Assembly (NCBI RefSeq): GCF_002865645.1 | Contig: NW_020194628.1 | Span: forward strand, 1,798,001-1,862,000 | Direction of reading: 5' to 3' | DNA length: 64,000 bases | DNA from: Hyaloscypha bicolor E | Lineage: Eukaryota > Ascomycota > Leotiomycetes > Helotiales > Hyaloscyphaceae | In this document: in pieces, positions 54,547-64,000 of the stretch | Layout: every line of letters begins with the position of its first letter | Position numbering within the stretch: position 1 is the first letter of the stretch | Made by a program: the position numbers and the translations under genes | Notes under the pieces: generated by a model | Told to the model about the DNA's origin: nothing | What the model saw: the letters and a program-made list of their open reading frames with translations, nothing else | The model's database searches: none

Positions 54547-55127
54547 ATGTCCTGGTTCCAAAAGTCCATCACCCTACCGTCGAAATCTCGCGGCTCGTAC
54601 CTCATTACAGACACGATATTAAAGGAGATTCCGGAGATCAAGGAGTACAAAGTGGGACTGTTGAATCTGTTTATCCAGCATACGAGCTGTGCGCTTAGTT
54701 TGAATGAGAATTGGGATGAAGATGTTAGGGCGGATATGAGTGATGCTCTGGATCGGATTGCGCCGGAGGATAGGAAGGGGGAGTTATATAGGCATAGCGC
54801 TGAGGGGTTGGATGATATGCCGGTTTGTGCTTCTTCGATTTCGCCCCTCTTCTCGGTGTTTTGACGGATGGGGTTTGAGGTGAAGAGCAAGGGCTAATGG
54901 TTACTGATTGAAAGGCTCATATCAAGAGTGCGTTGGTTGGAGCAAGCGTTACGGTGCCGATTACGAATGGAAAGCTTAATACGGGAACCTGGCAAGGTAT
55001 TTTGTTTTAAATTAGGAATGTATTAAGTCTGAAGATCTAACTTTCTATAGGTATTTGGTTTTTGGAGTTCAGGGCGAGTAAGCATTCGAGAAAGGTTGTT
55101 GCTACGATCCAGGGCGAGAAGCTGTGA
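54547..55127 (+). CDS. YjbQ/UPF0047-family protein
   Basis: 144 residues from the ATG at 54547; exons 54547-54822, 54915-54996 and 55051-55127. The family hallmark block is [20 protein letters not shown], with the conserved Thr-Ser-Cys/Ala-x-Asn-Glu pattern. Then come the acid-rich [27 protein letters not shown] and the ending [12 protein letters not shown]. Bacterial homologues have been linked to thiamine-phosphate synthase activity, but the true role is unsettled. An in-frame ATG at 54346 would add 67 residues with a strong hydrophobic helix (ILLLSLLLLCFF) and a Pro-rich linker, making it membrane-bound. The 54547 start has the better context (caccATG) and matches the usual family length. 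Confidence 0.9.
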
Positions 55128-55423
55128 CTGTCTAGAGAGGCTGTGAGGGTATGAAATGGGTCATTTTCTGGAGTTGAGGAGTTGAGAGGTCGGTTCCTGG
55201 GGATATATACATTGCTGGGTGGCATCATACACAAAAATGGAGCATATGCCCTGTCATTAATGCTTTGGATTTTGGGAGACCAGATCTGTGCGTAATTACA
55301 GACAAGCCCTTCCTGGTATCTGCAGCAGAAGCTCCTCCAAATCTATGGTATCAAGTCCAGATATCCCAAAGCTTTTGATGCCATTCCTCTGAACGCCATA
55401 CCATGCTAAAATTAGACCATCAT

Positions 55424-56285
<862 letters not shown>

Positions 56286-56829
56286 CTTGTTTGTGGTTGC
56301 GGCTTTGCTTTGTGAAGAGGAGGAGCTTGTGAGCTCGAGGACCCAAGGCGGATGGCTGATCGAATTCTGCCATGAAAGCGGTGAGGGAGGGCGAGGAGGG
56401 AGGGACGACTCCATTGCAATTGAGGTTGGTTGCTTGATCCTTGGTCGTTTTCTATGACGAACCATTAGGAAATAAGAGTTTTGACCCTAAAGCAAACATT
56501 GCAAGACAGAGGAAATTTATGGGCGACATTTGTGTGCTTTTCATAAATTTCCAACAGAGCGATTTGGTCCTGTGAATCAGTCTACGGACCACCAACAAGT
56601 ACGAGATGTTCCGACTACAGTCGAAAATTTTGACCTTTTATTTTGGTCTGTCAACCAAATACTATTGCATCCTCAAAGAACATAAGCTGTAATGGTCTTC
56701 TTCACCAAATGGCTATATCAGTAAGAAAACAATGACGTCTTGATCAAAACCGAGGAGGCATTTTAGTATTTGGATCTTATTGCTCCATATGTACAATATC
56801 ACGCCTTCAACTCCTTCTAATACACGTTC
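56286..56829. other. Intergenic
   Basis: Upstream of CFIm25 and 3' flank of the complex I subunit gene. No feature was recognised. Confidence 0.5.
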
Positions 56830-57679
56830 TTATCTTTGCCCCAGAGCTTCGTCTGTAATTCGCTGTGATTCCGGTATTTCTGCAGCATCTCCTTGTGCAA
56901 CCAAGGGATACGCAGTTTCGGGCAAGGACTCGAGGTGCTTTCGGTGATGCTCGTTGGCCTTGAGATGAGTTAGCTAATTTCGGACATATTCATTGAGGAC
57001 AATTGATATGGGAAACGCCATGGGAAAGAGGAGGAGAGCTCCAGATCCTCGATTGACACGTTATCATGGACAACAACTTACAAATGGCAGACCGCAATAT
57101 GTGCACATGCAAATCTGAGGCTTGTCGGTATTGATAAAGATTCTGGGATGACCCAATGGTCCACCACCTCCATCACATTCTACAACTCTCTCGTGTGTCC
57201 ATCGTACCGGCTGCTTGTGAATCAAAGAGATAGCTGCTTGCGGAGCTGGCTAGATTGGAGTCAAAAAAAAAAAAGCCAAATTACTCGAAGTACCCCACCA
57301 AGAAGGGAAGCCTTCGATGTCATCCTAAGATTGCCAGAGATGCACATACCTGAAATTCCATGATCGTCTGCTCGAACCTCGGTCCCGTCATGGCCTGCGC
57401 CCTCGGATTCTGACTTCGCGACCAAACTCCTGTTCTATTCGGCGCTTGCTGGACTCTAAGCTTCTCGGCATCCTCTATACTCTCTTGAATACGTGCATCT
57501 CGGTGTGGTGTCTCAATTGGAAGCTCATTCGACTTCGAGACGTTCGGGACATCCTCCGGGGGGGTTGGATTGTTGATCTCCTGCTTATCGTTTGCAGAGA
57601 ATGCATAGGCTCGTCTCGCAGAGACCTGTGCCACTCGAGAGAGCTGCCATACGGCTCTTGATCTGGCAGTGGAGAGCAT
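56830..57679 (-). CDS. Complex I zinc-finger subunit (NDUFS6-like)
   Basis: Predicted 208 residues from exons 57679-57350, 57249-57082 and 56958-56830 (introns 100 and 123 bp). The Zn site is complete: Cys135 and His144 in VECDGGGGPLGHP, and Cys159/Cys162 in CTYCG, with RWTHERVVEC and RIFINTDKP around it. The first about 25 residues (MLSTARSRAVWQLSRVAQVSARRAYAF) form an Arg-rich mitochondrial presequence. This accessory subunit sits near the N-module of NADH:ubiquinone oxidoreductase and is needed late in assembly. It is divergent from the Mpp6-like gene over about 240 bp. Confidence 0.9.
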
Positions 57680-57918
57680 CGTGTTGCTGGTTCAATTGGT
57701 TATGGCGCAAAAGAGGGAGAGGTTGTCGGTTAGAGGAGGTTAAAGCCAAATGCTGCCTAAGGCGGCCACATTTTTACAAAAGCAAGCTTGAAAACACAAC
57801 CAGTGAACAACATCCGAGCACCCAGTGCTCTTGGACAGCTAAGAAACTAATAAAGGGACCACAATACCCAACACATGATCTGTTTCTTTCACTTGTCCTC
57901 ATCTTCACACCGGCCAAG

Positions 57919-58850
57919 ATGTCGGCGACAAGCGGCCATGTGCCAACACCGCCGAAGTCCATGTCTTCACGTCTCTTGACTATGAAGTTTATGCAGAGAG
58001 CTGCTGCTTCTTCCTCTCCATCAGCCCCGACTACCACAGATGAACCTTCACCAAAACGCCGGAGGACAGACTCAAACAGTTCCACTCCTTCGAGAATCAA
58101 TATCGACTCTTTGGCCGACCGGACAGCAGTCCAAGTTGCCCTTGCTTCCGAGGAGTCCAAACGTCAGGCTGCGTTGGAGAAGCAGGCTGCTGAAGCTGGG
58201 GATACGAGATGGGTCTTGAGCTTTGAGGATCAGAAAATCATAGCAGCTTCGTCTCCCTTGGCTTTAAGGATCGTTCAAGCAGGGTTTGCCAACATCGATT
58301 CTTCACCTTCAGAGATCAGAATCGCGGAGGATGATCTAGAAGACAGACCCGTTATGGTGGGACGGCGAAGCTTTGGAAGATTCAACAAAGCTTTAGAGGT
58401 GAGGTTTTACGAATTCCATAGAATAGCCGCATGTACTTACATCCACAGAAACAACAGGACCCTTCTCACGAAGAATCCTCCGAGTCCGAATCTGAAGGCG
58501 ATGACGAAGACAACGACTCTTCAGAAAGTTCAAGCAGCGACTCCGATGACCCCACAAGTAACCCGATCAAGGCATCCCGGCGAGAAGCAGCAGAAAGAGC
58601 CCGAGAAGAGCGAAAATTCAAGAAGCGTGCTGAGAAGGCTGAAGCAGAAGATATAGCCAGGAAGAGGAGAAAGAACGACATCAATTTGAACGGGCTAACT
58701 TCTTTGAGCGGAAGACAAGAAAGACCTATTCCGCCTGATGTCAAGTGCTTCAATTGTGGTGGCAATCACTTCAAGAAGGATTGCAAAGAGAAGAAAAGAA
58801 GTTACCATGGAGGAGATGATGGCCCTCCACGCAAAGCCCGCAAGGCCTAG
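57919..58850 (+). CDS. Mpp6-like exosome cofactor with zinc knuckle
   Basis: Predicted 293 residues from exons 57919-58398 and 58449-58850 (50-bp intron). The N terminus has SSRLLTMKFMQRAAAS (19-31), the Mpp6 exosome-binding motif, and exon 1 ends with GRRSFGRFNKALE, the second Mpp6 motif. After an acidic Ser/Asp/Glu run and a basic coiled segment (EREERKFKKRAEKAEAED) comes one zinc knuckle, CFNCGGNHFKKDC, which is CX2CX3HX4C: one residue shorter than the canonical CX2CX4HX4C. Mpp6 docks the nuclear exosome to its helicase Mtr4. An added RNA-binding knuckle resembles Air proteins of the TRAMP complex. Nuclear location is likely from the KRKK-rich stretches. Confidence 0.8.
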
Positions 58851-59230
58851 TAAGATTTTCAAGACTTTCACACCATCACTTGAGACTCTAGGTCAGCAGA
58901 GCAGCAGCACCGTGCCATTTTACCACGTCGAGAACTGGACCTGCATCTTTCTACGCCACCCACAAGAGACTTGTGATTTGTGTTGTACAAGACATATTCT
59001 CATAATCAAAAATTCAATAAAAGTGAGGCAAGACCTAGGTGCTTAGTCTCGCTTAAGGTATCTCGTGGGCATTTACTGATCACCAGTGATTTTCTTTGCC
59101 CTTTTCTGCCATTGACACATTTTGCAAGTTGGGATCATTCTCAATTCTCTGCGGGCACCATCTAGACTTATCCCCGCTTTACGTCATACAAGTACAGAGA
59201 TTTGGCACCCTTTATTTCTTTCCAACCCCT
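58851..59230. other. Intergenic between convergent genes
   Basis: 3' flanks of the Mpp6-like gene and the membrane-protein gene. No feature was recognised. Confidence 0.5.
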
Positions 59231-59941
59231 TTATCCACTTGTATGTGTCTTTCTCTCAGCTTGCTCTTTGCGCCTCTTCGATGCGTCCATCAGCACAGGA
59301 ATGGTTGCAATAACACTCAGACCAGCCAACACCCACGCAATAATCTCGATGATCTTCAGCTCATGGCATTCTGTCAATCCACCCCGAATATGTCCGACAC
59401 CTTGTTTGCAAAGAATGATGCCCCACATCGAGTGAATGAGGACACCTGATACGATCCAGAGGATTGTCGAAACGAGCAAGAATATCTACTTCTGTCAGTG
59501 TCCATTTACAAAGTCAATATTGAAATGGGAACTGAGGAATATACCGTGTGAAACATCGAATGGAAGACTTTCTGCGCGCAATGCAATCCCATGTAAACAG
59601 CAGACAACGCAATCATTCTCGCGCTCGAGAAGATCAAGAAGCCTAGACGGTATTTCTCGGTCCTCGAAGCCCAAGTATGTGTCTTTTGTAGATACTGGAA
59701 GCTGTCGATGGTGAAGAAGAGCTCGGCGATCGACAAAAGGAACATGATGCCGAAGAAGACCCTTGAGACCCATTAGCTTTGTCTTGACGTTGAGACAAGA
59801 TGTGGTGTACTCACGGAACATGAGCTGAGCGTGCGAAATGGCCGCGAGTACCAGTAGAACTAGTGTTCCTGGCTGGTCGAGAATTGCGGGAGCGTCCGAA
59901 CATCTTGTCGGCTTTGAAATTGCTGTTGAGGAGTTTGTCAA
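59231..59941 (-). CDS. Four-helix membrane protein of unknown family
   Basis: Predicted 200 residues from exons 59941-59811, 59761-59545 and 59485-59231 (introns 49 and 59 bp). Hydrophobic segments are LVLLVLAAISHAQLMF with FFGIMFLLSIAELFF, LGFLIFSSARMIALSAVYMG, LLVSTILWIVSGVLIHSMWG and IIEIIAWVLAGLSVIATIPVLM, so four to five helices, with a short basic C-terminal tail. The first intron has GTACAC as donor in the phase-correct reading; a better-looking GTGAGT four bases earlier would break the frame. It could be a MARVEL- or Tsp-like small protein, but no family motif was recognised. Confidence 0.7.
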
Positions 59942-60441
59942 AAGTTTGAAAGGTAGATGATTTTCTTTCGATTTTGCTTAAGCTTAAATTGACAACCCGC
60001 GATGTTGACCCTCGATATATACTTCTTCAAAACCCCCGTGCTATTACATGGCATGTCATAAAACCCAGGAGCGCCCAGGATGGCAAGCCACAGGCCCAAT
60101 ACAAGTATCTACCCCAGTTCCCATGAATTTAGCTCTCCCGAGATCCAAGATCTCTCATAATCTCATTCGTGGTAAAATTAAGAAATGACGTCGAGTTTGG
60201 GTTTTGGGTGTGCCTTGGTCCCTCCTCCTATTTCGATTCGATGCGGGGTCCTGAACCCCTGTTTGAGTGCCACGGTTGGCTGAATCCGATAATTCCCTTC
60301 CGTAATATCAGATCGTCCATCACGCGATGGCTTAAAAGAGATTCCCTGTTCTAAGTGCAAGTTCTGGATTGGGATTCAGTCACCTGTTGGATCAGGTCAT
60401 TTCAAACTGGTACATGATTTTTACCTCGATACAGTACTATC
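59942..60441. other. Intergenic
   Basis: Upstream of the membrane protein and left flank of the inverted-repeat element. No gene was recognised. Confidence 0.5.
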
Positions 60442-60614
60442 CCCCCTTGAATACTTACAGTGGGTCCTTGGGTAACGCCACCCTGAAACCAGGTTTGTAT
60501 CCCTAAAGTAGGGAACATCAGGTGCTTTCGAGAATCGATATTCGCTGAAGACCCTTGAGTTGGCCAGTGCTTGGGTGGTGTTATCCTTGGACCCACTGTA
60601 AGTATTCAAGGGGG
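60442..60614. repeat. MITE-like element with ~44-bp terminal inverted repeats
   Basis: Left arm 60442-60485 and right arm 60571-60614 pair at 38 of 44 positions, with the outer 26 bases perfect (cccccttgaatacttacagt...). The internal spacer is 85 bases and non-coding. No target-site duplication was visible at the borders. The length of 173 bp and the TIR structure fit a non-autonomous DNA transposon; the P450 pseudogene begins 37 bases to its right. Confidence 0.85.
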
Positions 60615-60650
60615 AAGGGTGGTACAGGCTTCAGCCACAACGCCCCAACT

Positions 60651-61256
60651 TCACGCAAAACAATCCTTCCACTCGCTTTCAAGCAGTTCTTCGTTATAGC
60701 TCTCCCAAAGCACGACATCAAATTCTCTTGCAATTTTTGCAACTACAATCCGCATCTCGTTCAAAGCCAGCCGCTTCCTAACACAGCTATGCACACTAAA
60801 GCCAAAGGGCATGAATCCCTTCCGGCTGAATTCGTTCAATCGTTCCGGCCGCTCTCCTGTTCGCCGTGCGGGCATGAATTTCGTAACGGAAGGAAGGTAC
60901 CGCTCATCAGTCATAAGCCCTAATTGAGAAACCGGTACATTGACGTTTCCCGGAATATGAAATCCTGCGACATCGATTCCTTGTGGAGGATTGGCGGCCT
61001 GAGCACCGGAGGGAACTGAATTGCAGAGGCGTAATGCCTCATTAATAGCGGCGTTGAGGTACTTTGCATTTTGGACACCCTCCACGGTTTACTGTCCTCC
61101 ATCTTCGCAGGGGGACTCGATCTCTTTCTGCAGTTTCTAGAATACACATTCTTCACTTCTCCCTCTCTTTATATCTGAATCAACGGCTAAAAGATGGAAC
61201 AGTTGAGTTAAAGTCGTGCTTGTAGTGTCTGCCCTAGCGACGGTTATCAGCGTTTG
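60651..61256 (-). pseudogene. Cytochrome P450 pseudogene, C-terminal third
   Basis: Fragments in order: TLITVARADTTSTTLTQLFHLLA (I helix; usual AGxDTT, here ARADTT), then a stop, KLQKEIES, another stop (TAA after EDGGQ), and NAKYLNAAINEALRL (K helix E-x-x-R), VPSGAQAANPPQGI, IPGNVNVPVSQL and the heme loop PFGFSVHSCVRKRLAL. In the heme loop the normally conserved Gly residues are changed (FGFS rather than FGxG, CVR rather than CxG), although the Cys remains. The N-terminal two thirds are absent from the adjoining sequence. It is a decayed, truncated CYP gene. Confidence 0.85.
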
Positions 61257-64000
61257 AGTCGAGTGGCTTCTGTGGGATTGTTTTACCGGATATTGTATCG
61301 GCGGCTTAGGAAGAGTAGGTTAAATAGGAGTCAGACTACAGAACCGTTTCGAGCCATATTCTTCCACCCTATTCGATGTCGGCCGTTGAATGGCAAGACG
61401 GCTTCCTCACTGGGCCATGATACAGTATCTGAGTATCTTCCAGACGGGAGGCTGGGCTCTGCCAATAGACCACGGCCTCCAATGTCGTGTCCCAGTACTT
61501 GTAGTGCGCAACTGGACCATTATCGATGACTGGCCAAAGGCAGGGTGCCACGTCTCAAAACAATTGAGGTAGTCGTTCAATATCCTGCTAATCCAGCCCA
61601 AGAATGGGCAAGATCATCACCGTTGTCAGAAGTTTCAGAAGCCGGGGCATATGCAAAAACAATCTCTTAGATATCTTGATTACACGGGACCGAGGTAAAG
61701 TTATGGAGAAGTGCAGACAGGATGCTCTGATGGTGTACACATTTGAAGACAAATTCAAGTCAACCGTTTTACAGATCATAGATCTTGCCCCTGCTTGAGA
61801 TGGTACCAGTGTACCCATTTCTTGGTATGTCCCTATGTCTTGTTTGGCGAGGGATGGGGTGTAAGACCCGCCAAATGCTATTCAATCTTGAACCAGTCGA
61901 TCCTGGGGCATACTAAGAGCCCCTTTCTCGCCGTGCAAAAGATCTACTCTTTTGGACACATCCTCTCACAGCTATTGCCTCTGGTTTTGACGGCTCTATT
62001 GTTCTCATGGCTTAAAGTCCCCGCAAATACATTCAAATAGCCAAGTTCCCGAGAATCGGTACTATACACAATCTCAATCCCATATCATAGAGTAATTCTC
62101 CACCGTCGCTCACTTTGTCTTAGATTTGTCCCCTATTTCAAAAAGAATTTCACAGGTTCAAGCCTGCCATTCCCTGTAGAAAGTGTTTCCACACGTGTAG
62201 TCGCCTTCACCGTGGTACGATAATAAGAGCGAAATAAAGAGTTCCCAAGGGCCGATATCCTCGAAGATGCCCCCCAAACGAAGTCAGGACAGCTGATGTG
62301 CTCGCCAGTACATAGGGGGAATGCAGCATTGTGCCTTGTTTGCCTAGAATTATTCTCTCAATCTCCTAAATTGTCACAGTAGTCAAATGAAATCAACATT
62401 ATCAGTGAAGCTACTAACCTAAGATACGTCAAAAGGTGTTTTTGTCATAGAACAAAGAGCCTTACGTATAGTGCATGATTCCATTTGTGGTTTTTGCCCT
62501 CCGAGTCGGTCCACAAACCCCTTTTGCTGTTAATCTTCCGGTGAGTGGAGTAATGGTAGACCGCAGTCCATTTTCCTGCTGTTAATCTTGCCTTTACACT
62601 AGCAGATTTCTTTGCTTTGGGGATGATGGAATAAATGTTGGTCTCAACCAGATTTTTCATCGCCGTCTGCGTGCCAATTTGAGCTTGATTAAGCCATATT
62701 TTAAAATAAGTAGTGAGTTGAAATTGGCGGAGCACCAGGGGGTGCAAGAATTCGTGGCGTGACCCAGATTTTGAATCTACCGCAAGTTAGGGTATATTAT
62801 CAGAAGTTGTAACCTATTCTCCTTCCGAACGCCCTTTGAGTTAAAAAAACATTCTAGGAAGCAAAGTGTTGAATGTTTCTTAGCTTGTGGTATATGAAAA
62901 ATCGGTGTGCCGCCGCGGATTCCTACATCACCTGGTAGAGGGCGACACATGAGAATATATAGCTTTAATGTCGGTAATCAAGGTTTCCATTTTCGGTTCC
63001 TAGACAGCTCGTAGATCTGCAGACATCTTGCTCTCGCTACACTCCTCCGTGATTCAAAGCTGAATTGAGGTTAGGAACGTGTCGATTTTATTGAGGAAAG
63101 CTGGCGTGATCCTCTCTCGGTCGTCCAAGGCTGTTCCATACGAGTGTCTCGAAACGCGAAGACATTAGTATCCGCCCTATTAGGGGAATCTATGTACTTT
63201 CTTTCTATATTTGGTGAGTTTTTATAGCACAGATGCATCGTTACAGAAACGGGAAAGACTTGTTAATCCCTAGTAGGCTATTGGCCCATTTCTTACAGGG
63301 CTGTCTTATAATCGCTCCAAATTACTTCGCTCGATTACTTATTGCAACAGTTGATACATTATACCATAAACCTCAAACGTGCATAAAACCAAGCCTTCTT
63401 CTTCGAAGTAATTCCGCGGCGGTACGATATTATATCTTTAGATCCTAATTATATCGTATCTTTCAGGTTAGATAGCTAGTACTAGCAATACTATTCGCAT
63501 CCCGCTCTTCTGATTACGATGTCGAAGCTGGTTGATAGGCCCAAGGCTGGAAAATCATTCGGACGTAGAATCAAGGAAGTTTATTGCTGCATCATGGAAT
63601 TCTTTTGCTGGATGGGGTTGCTTTGCTTGACAATGTTGTTTTGATGGATGAATGGGATGAGGCATGTTACGGGATAGACATCCCGGTGGGCCCCAACGAT
63701 GGCGAAGGCCAGAGTAAGGGCAGAAAGATGATGTATTCTCTATGAGAGATAGCTAGCTAAAGTACCTTCCGCCCCTAGTGGCTTACGTAACAAGGCAGCG
63801 CATTTGCTGATTATTAAGAACAAAGATTGATAATATTAGCACCAAATTGATTTAAATTATATCTGGTTGCGATTTGCTGACTTCATGTTCCCTTTTTAGT
63901 CCTCGGTTCTCTCACAGGTGGTCGAGTGACCTTGCTCGAATCTTGGGTTTTGCTTGGATCGGCTCTTCTGCTTGAAAGCTTCCTTGTCTTTTCAATCAGT
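61257..64000. other. 2.7-kb region without supported genes
   Basis: No gene supported. It contains short repeats such as tgctgttaatctt (about 62525 and 62578) and an AT-rich, TA-dense stretch from about 63230 to 63500 (for example gcggtacgatattatatctttagatcc). This could be decayed transposon or P450-cluster DNA. Confidence 0.45.

Noticed and set aside
61600..61820. 76-codon minus-strand frame as the missing P450 N terminus
   Set aside because: No P450 N-terminal motif (Pro-rich hinge, helix C W/R) is present; not assigned.
63230..63500. AT-rich stretch suspected to be a RIP-mutated transposon
   Set aside because: No transposase or reverse-transcriptase similarity can be seen; a RIP index would be needed to decide.

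Overview
This is a gene-dense window of a filamentous ascomycete nuclear genome (Pezizomycotina). The evidence is short spliceosomal introns (mostly 44-100 bp, GTRNGT donors, CTRAC branch sites 10-25 bases before the acceptor), eukaryotic gene content on both strands, a fungal cutinase, 2EXR-domain proteins and Snx41, Kar3/KlpA-type kinesin, Loa1 and Ilv3 orthologues. A leotiomycete fits the gene style, but that placement is only an impression. About 27 protein genes and three pseudogenes can be supported. No rRNA, tRNA or CRISPR was seen.

Layout. 1-12 kb: the 3' part of a THADA/Trm732-like tRNA-methylation partner, a tiny membrane protein with an 11-nt exon, two single-pass membrane proteins with disordered tails, a long DNA hairpin, a decayed 2EXR gene and sorting nexin Snx41. 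12-22 kb: a peroxisomal Ant1-type carrier with an LEA-like tail, a ruined citrate carrier, a small secreted protein, a secreted RNase T2 and the Loa1 acyltransferase. 22-32 kb: kinesin-14, a divergent SDR, an intact 2EXR protein, a secreted-like repeat protein and a calycin-like protein. 32-43 kb: ILV3, cutinase, a 2.7-kb gene-poor gap, a calpain with LC8-like motifs in its tail, and a KduD-like SDR with a frameshifted C terminus.

43-56 kb: a 16-exon ACS-family MFS transporter, shikimate/quinate dehydrogenase, dephospho-CoA kinase, a tandem-repeat patch, a large Asn/Ser/Gly/Trp-rich WG-repeat protein, a YjbQ/UPF0047 enzyme and the CFIm25 mRNA 3'-end factor. 56-60 kb: the NDUFS6-like complex I subunit and an Mpp6-like/zinc-knuckle exosome cofactor share a 240-bp divergent promoter, followed by a four-TM protein. 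60-64 kb: a MITE-like inverted-repeat element beside a P450 pseudogene, then about 2.7 kb with no supported gene.

Most genes are unlinked housekeeping functions. The only hint of functional grouping is SDR + ACS transporter + shikimate/quinate dehydrogenase (42.4-47.9 kb). The most interesting items are the WG-repeat protein, the triple LC8-like motif in the calpain tail, the micro-exons, the Mpp6/zinc-knuckle architecture, the secreted repeat protein and the two inverted-repeat elements. Exon coordinates were derived by hand from frame, splice consensus and family similarity.
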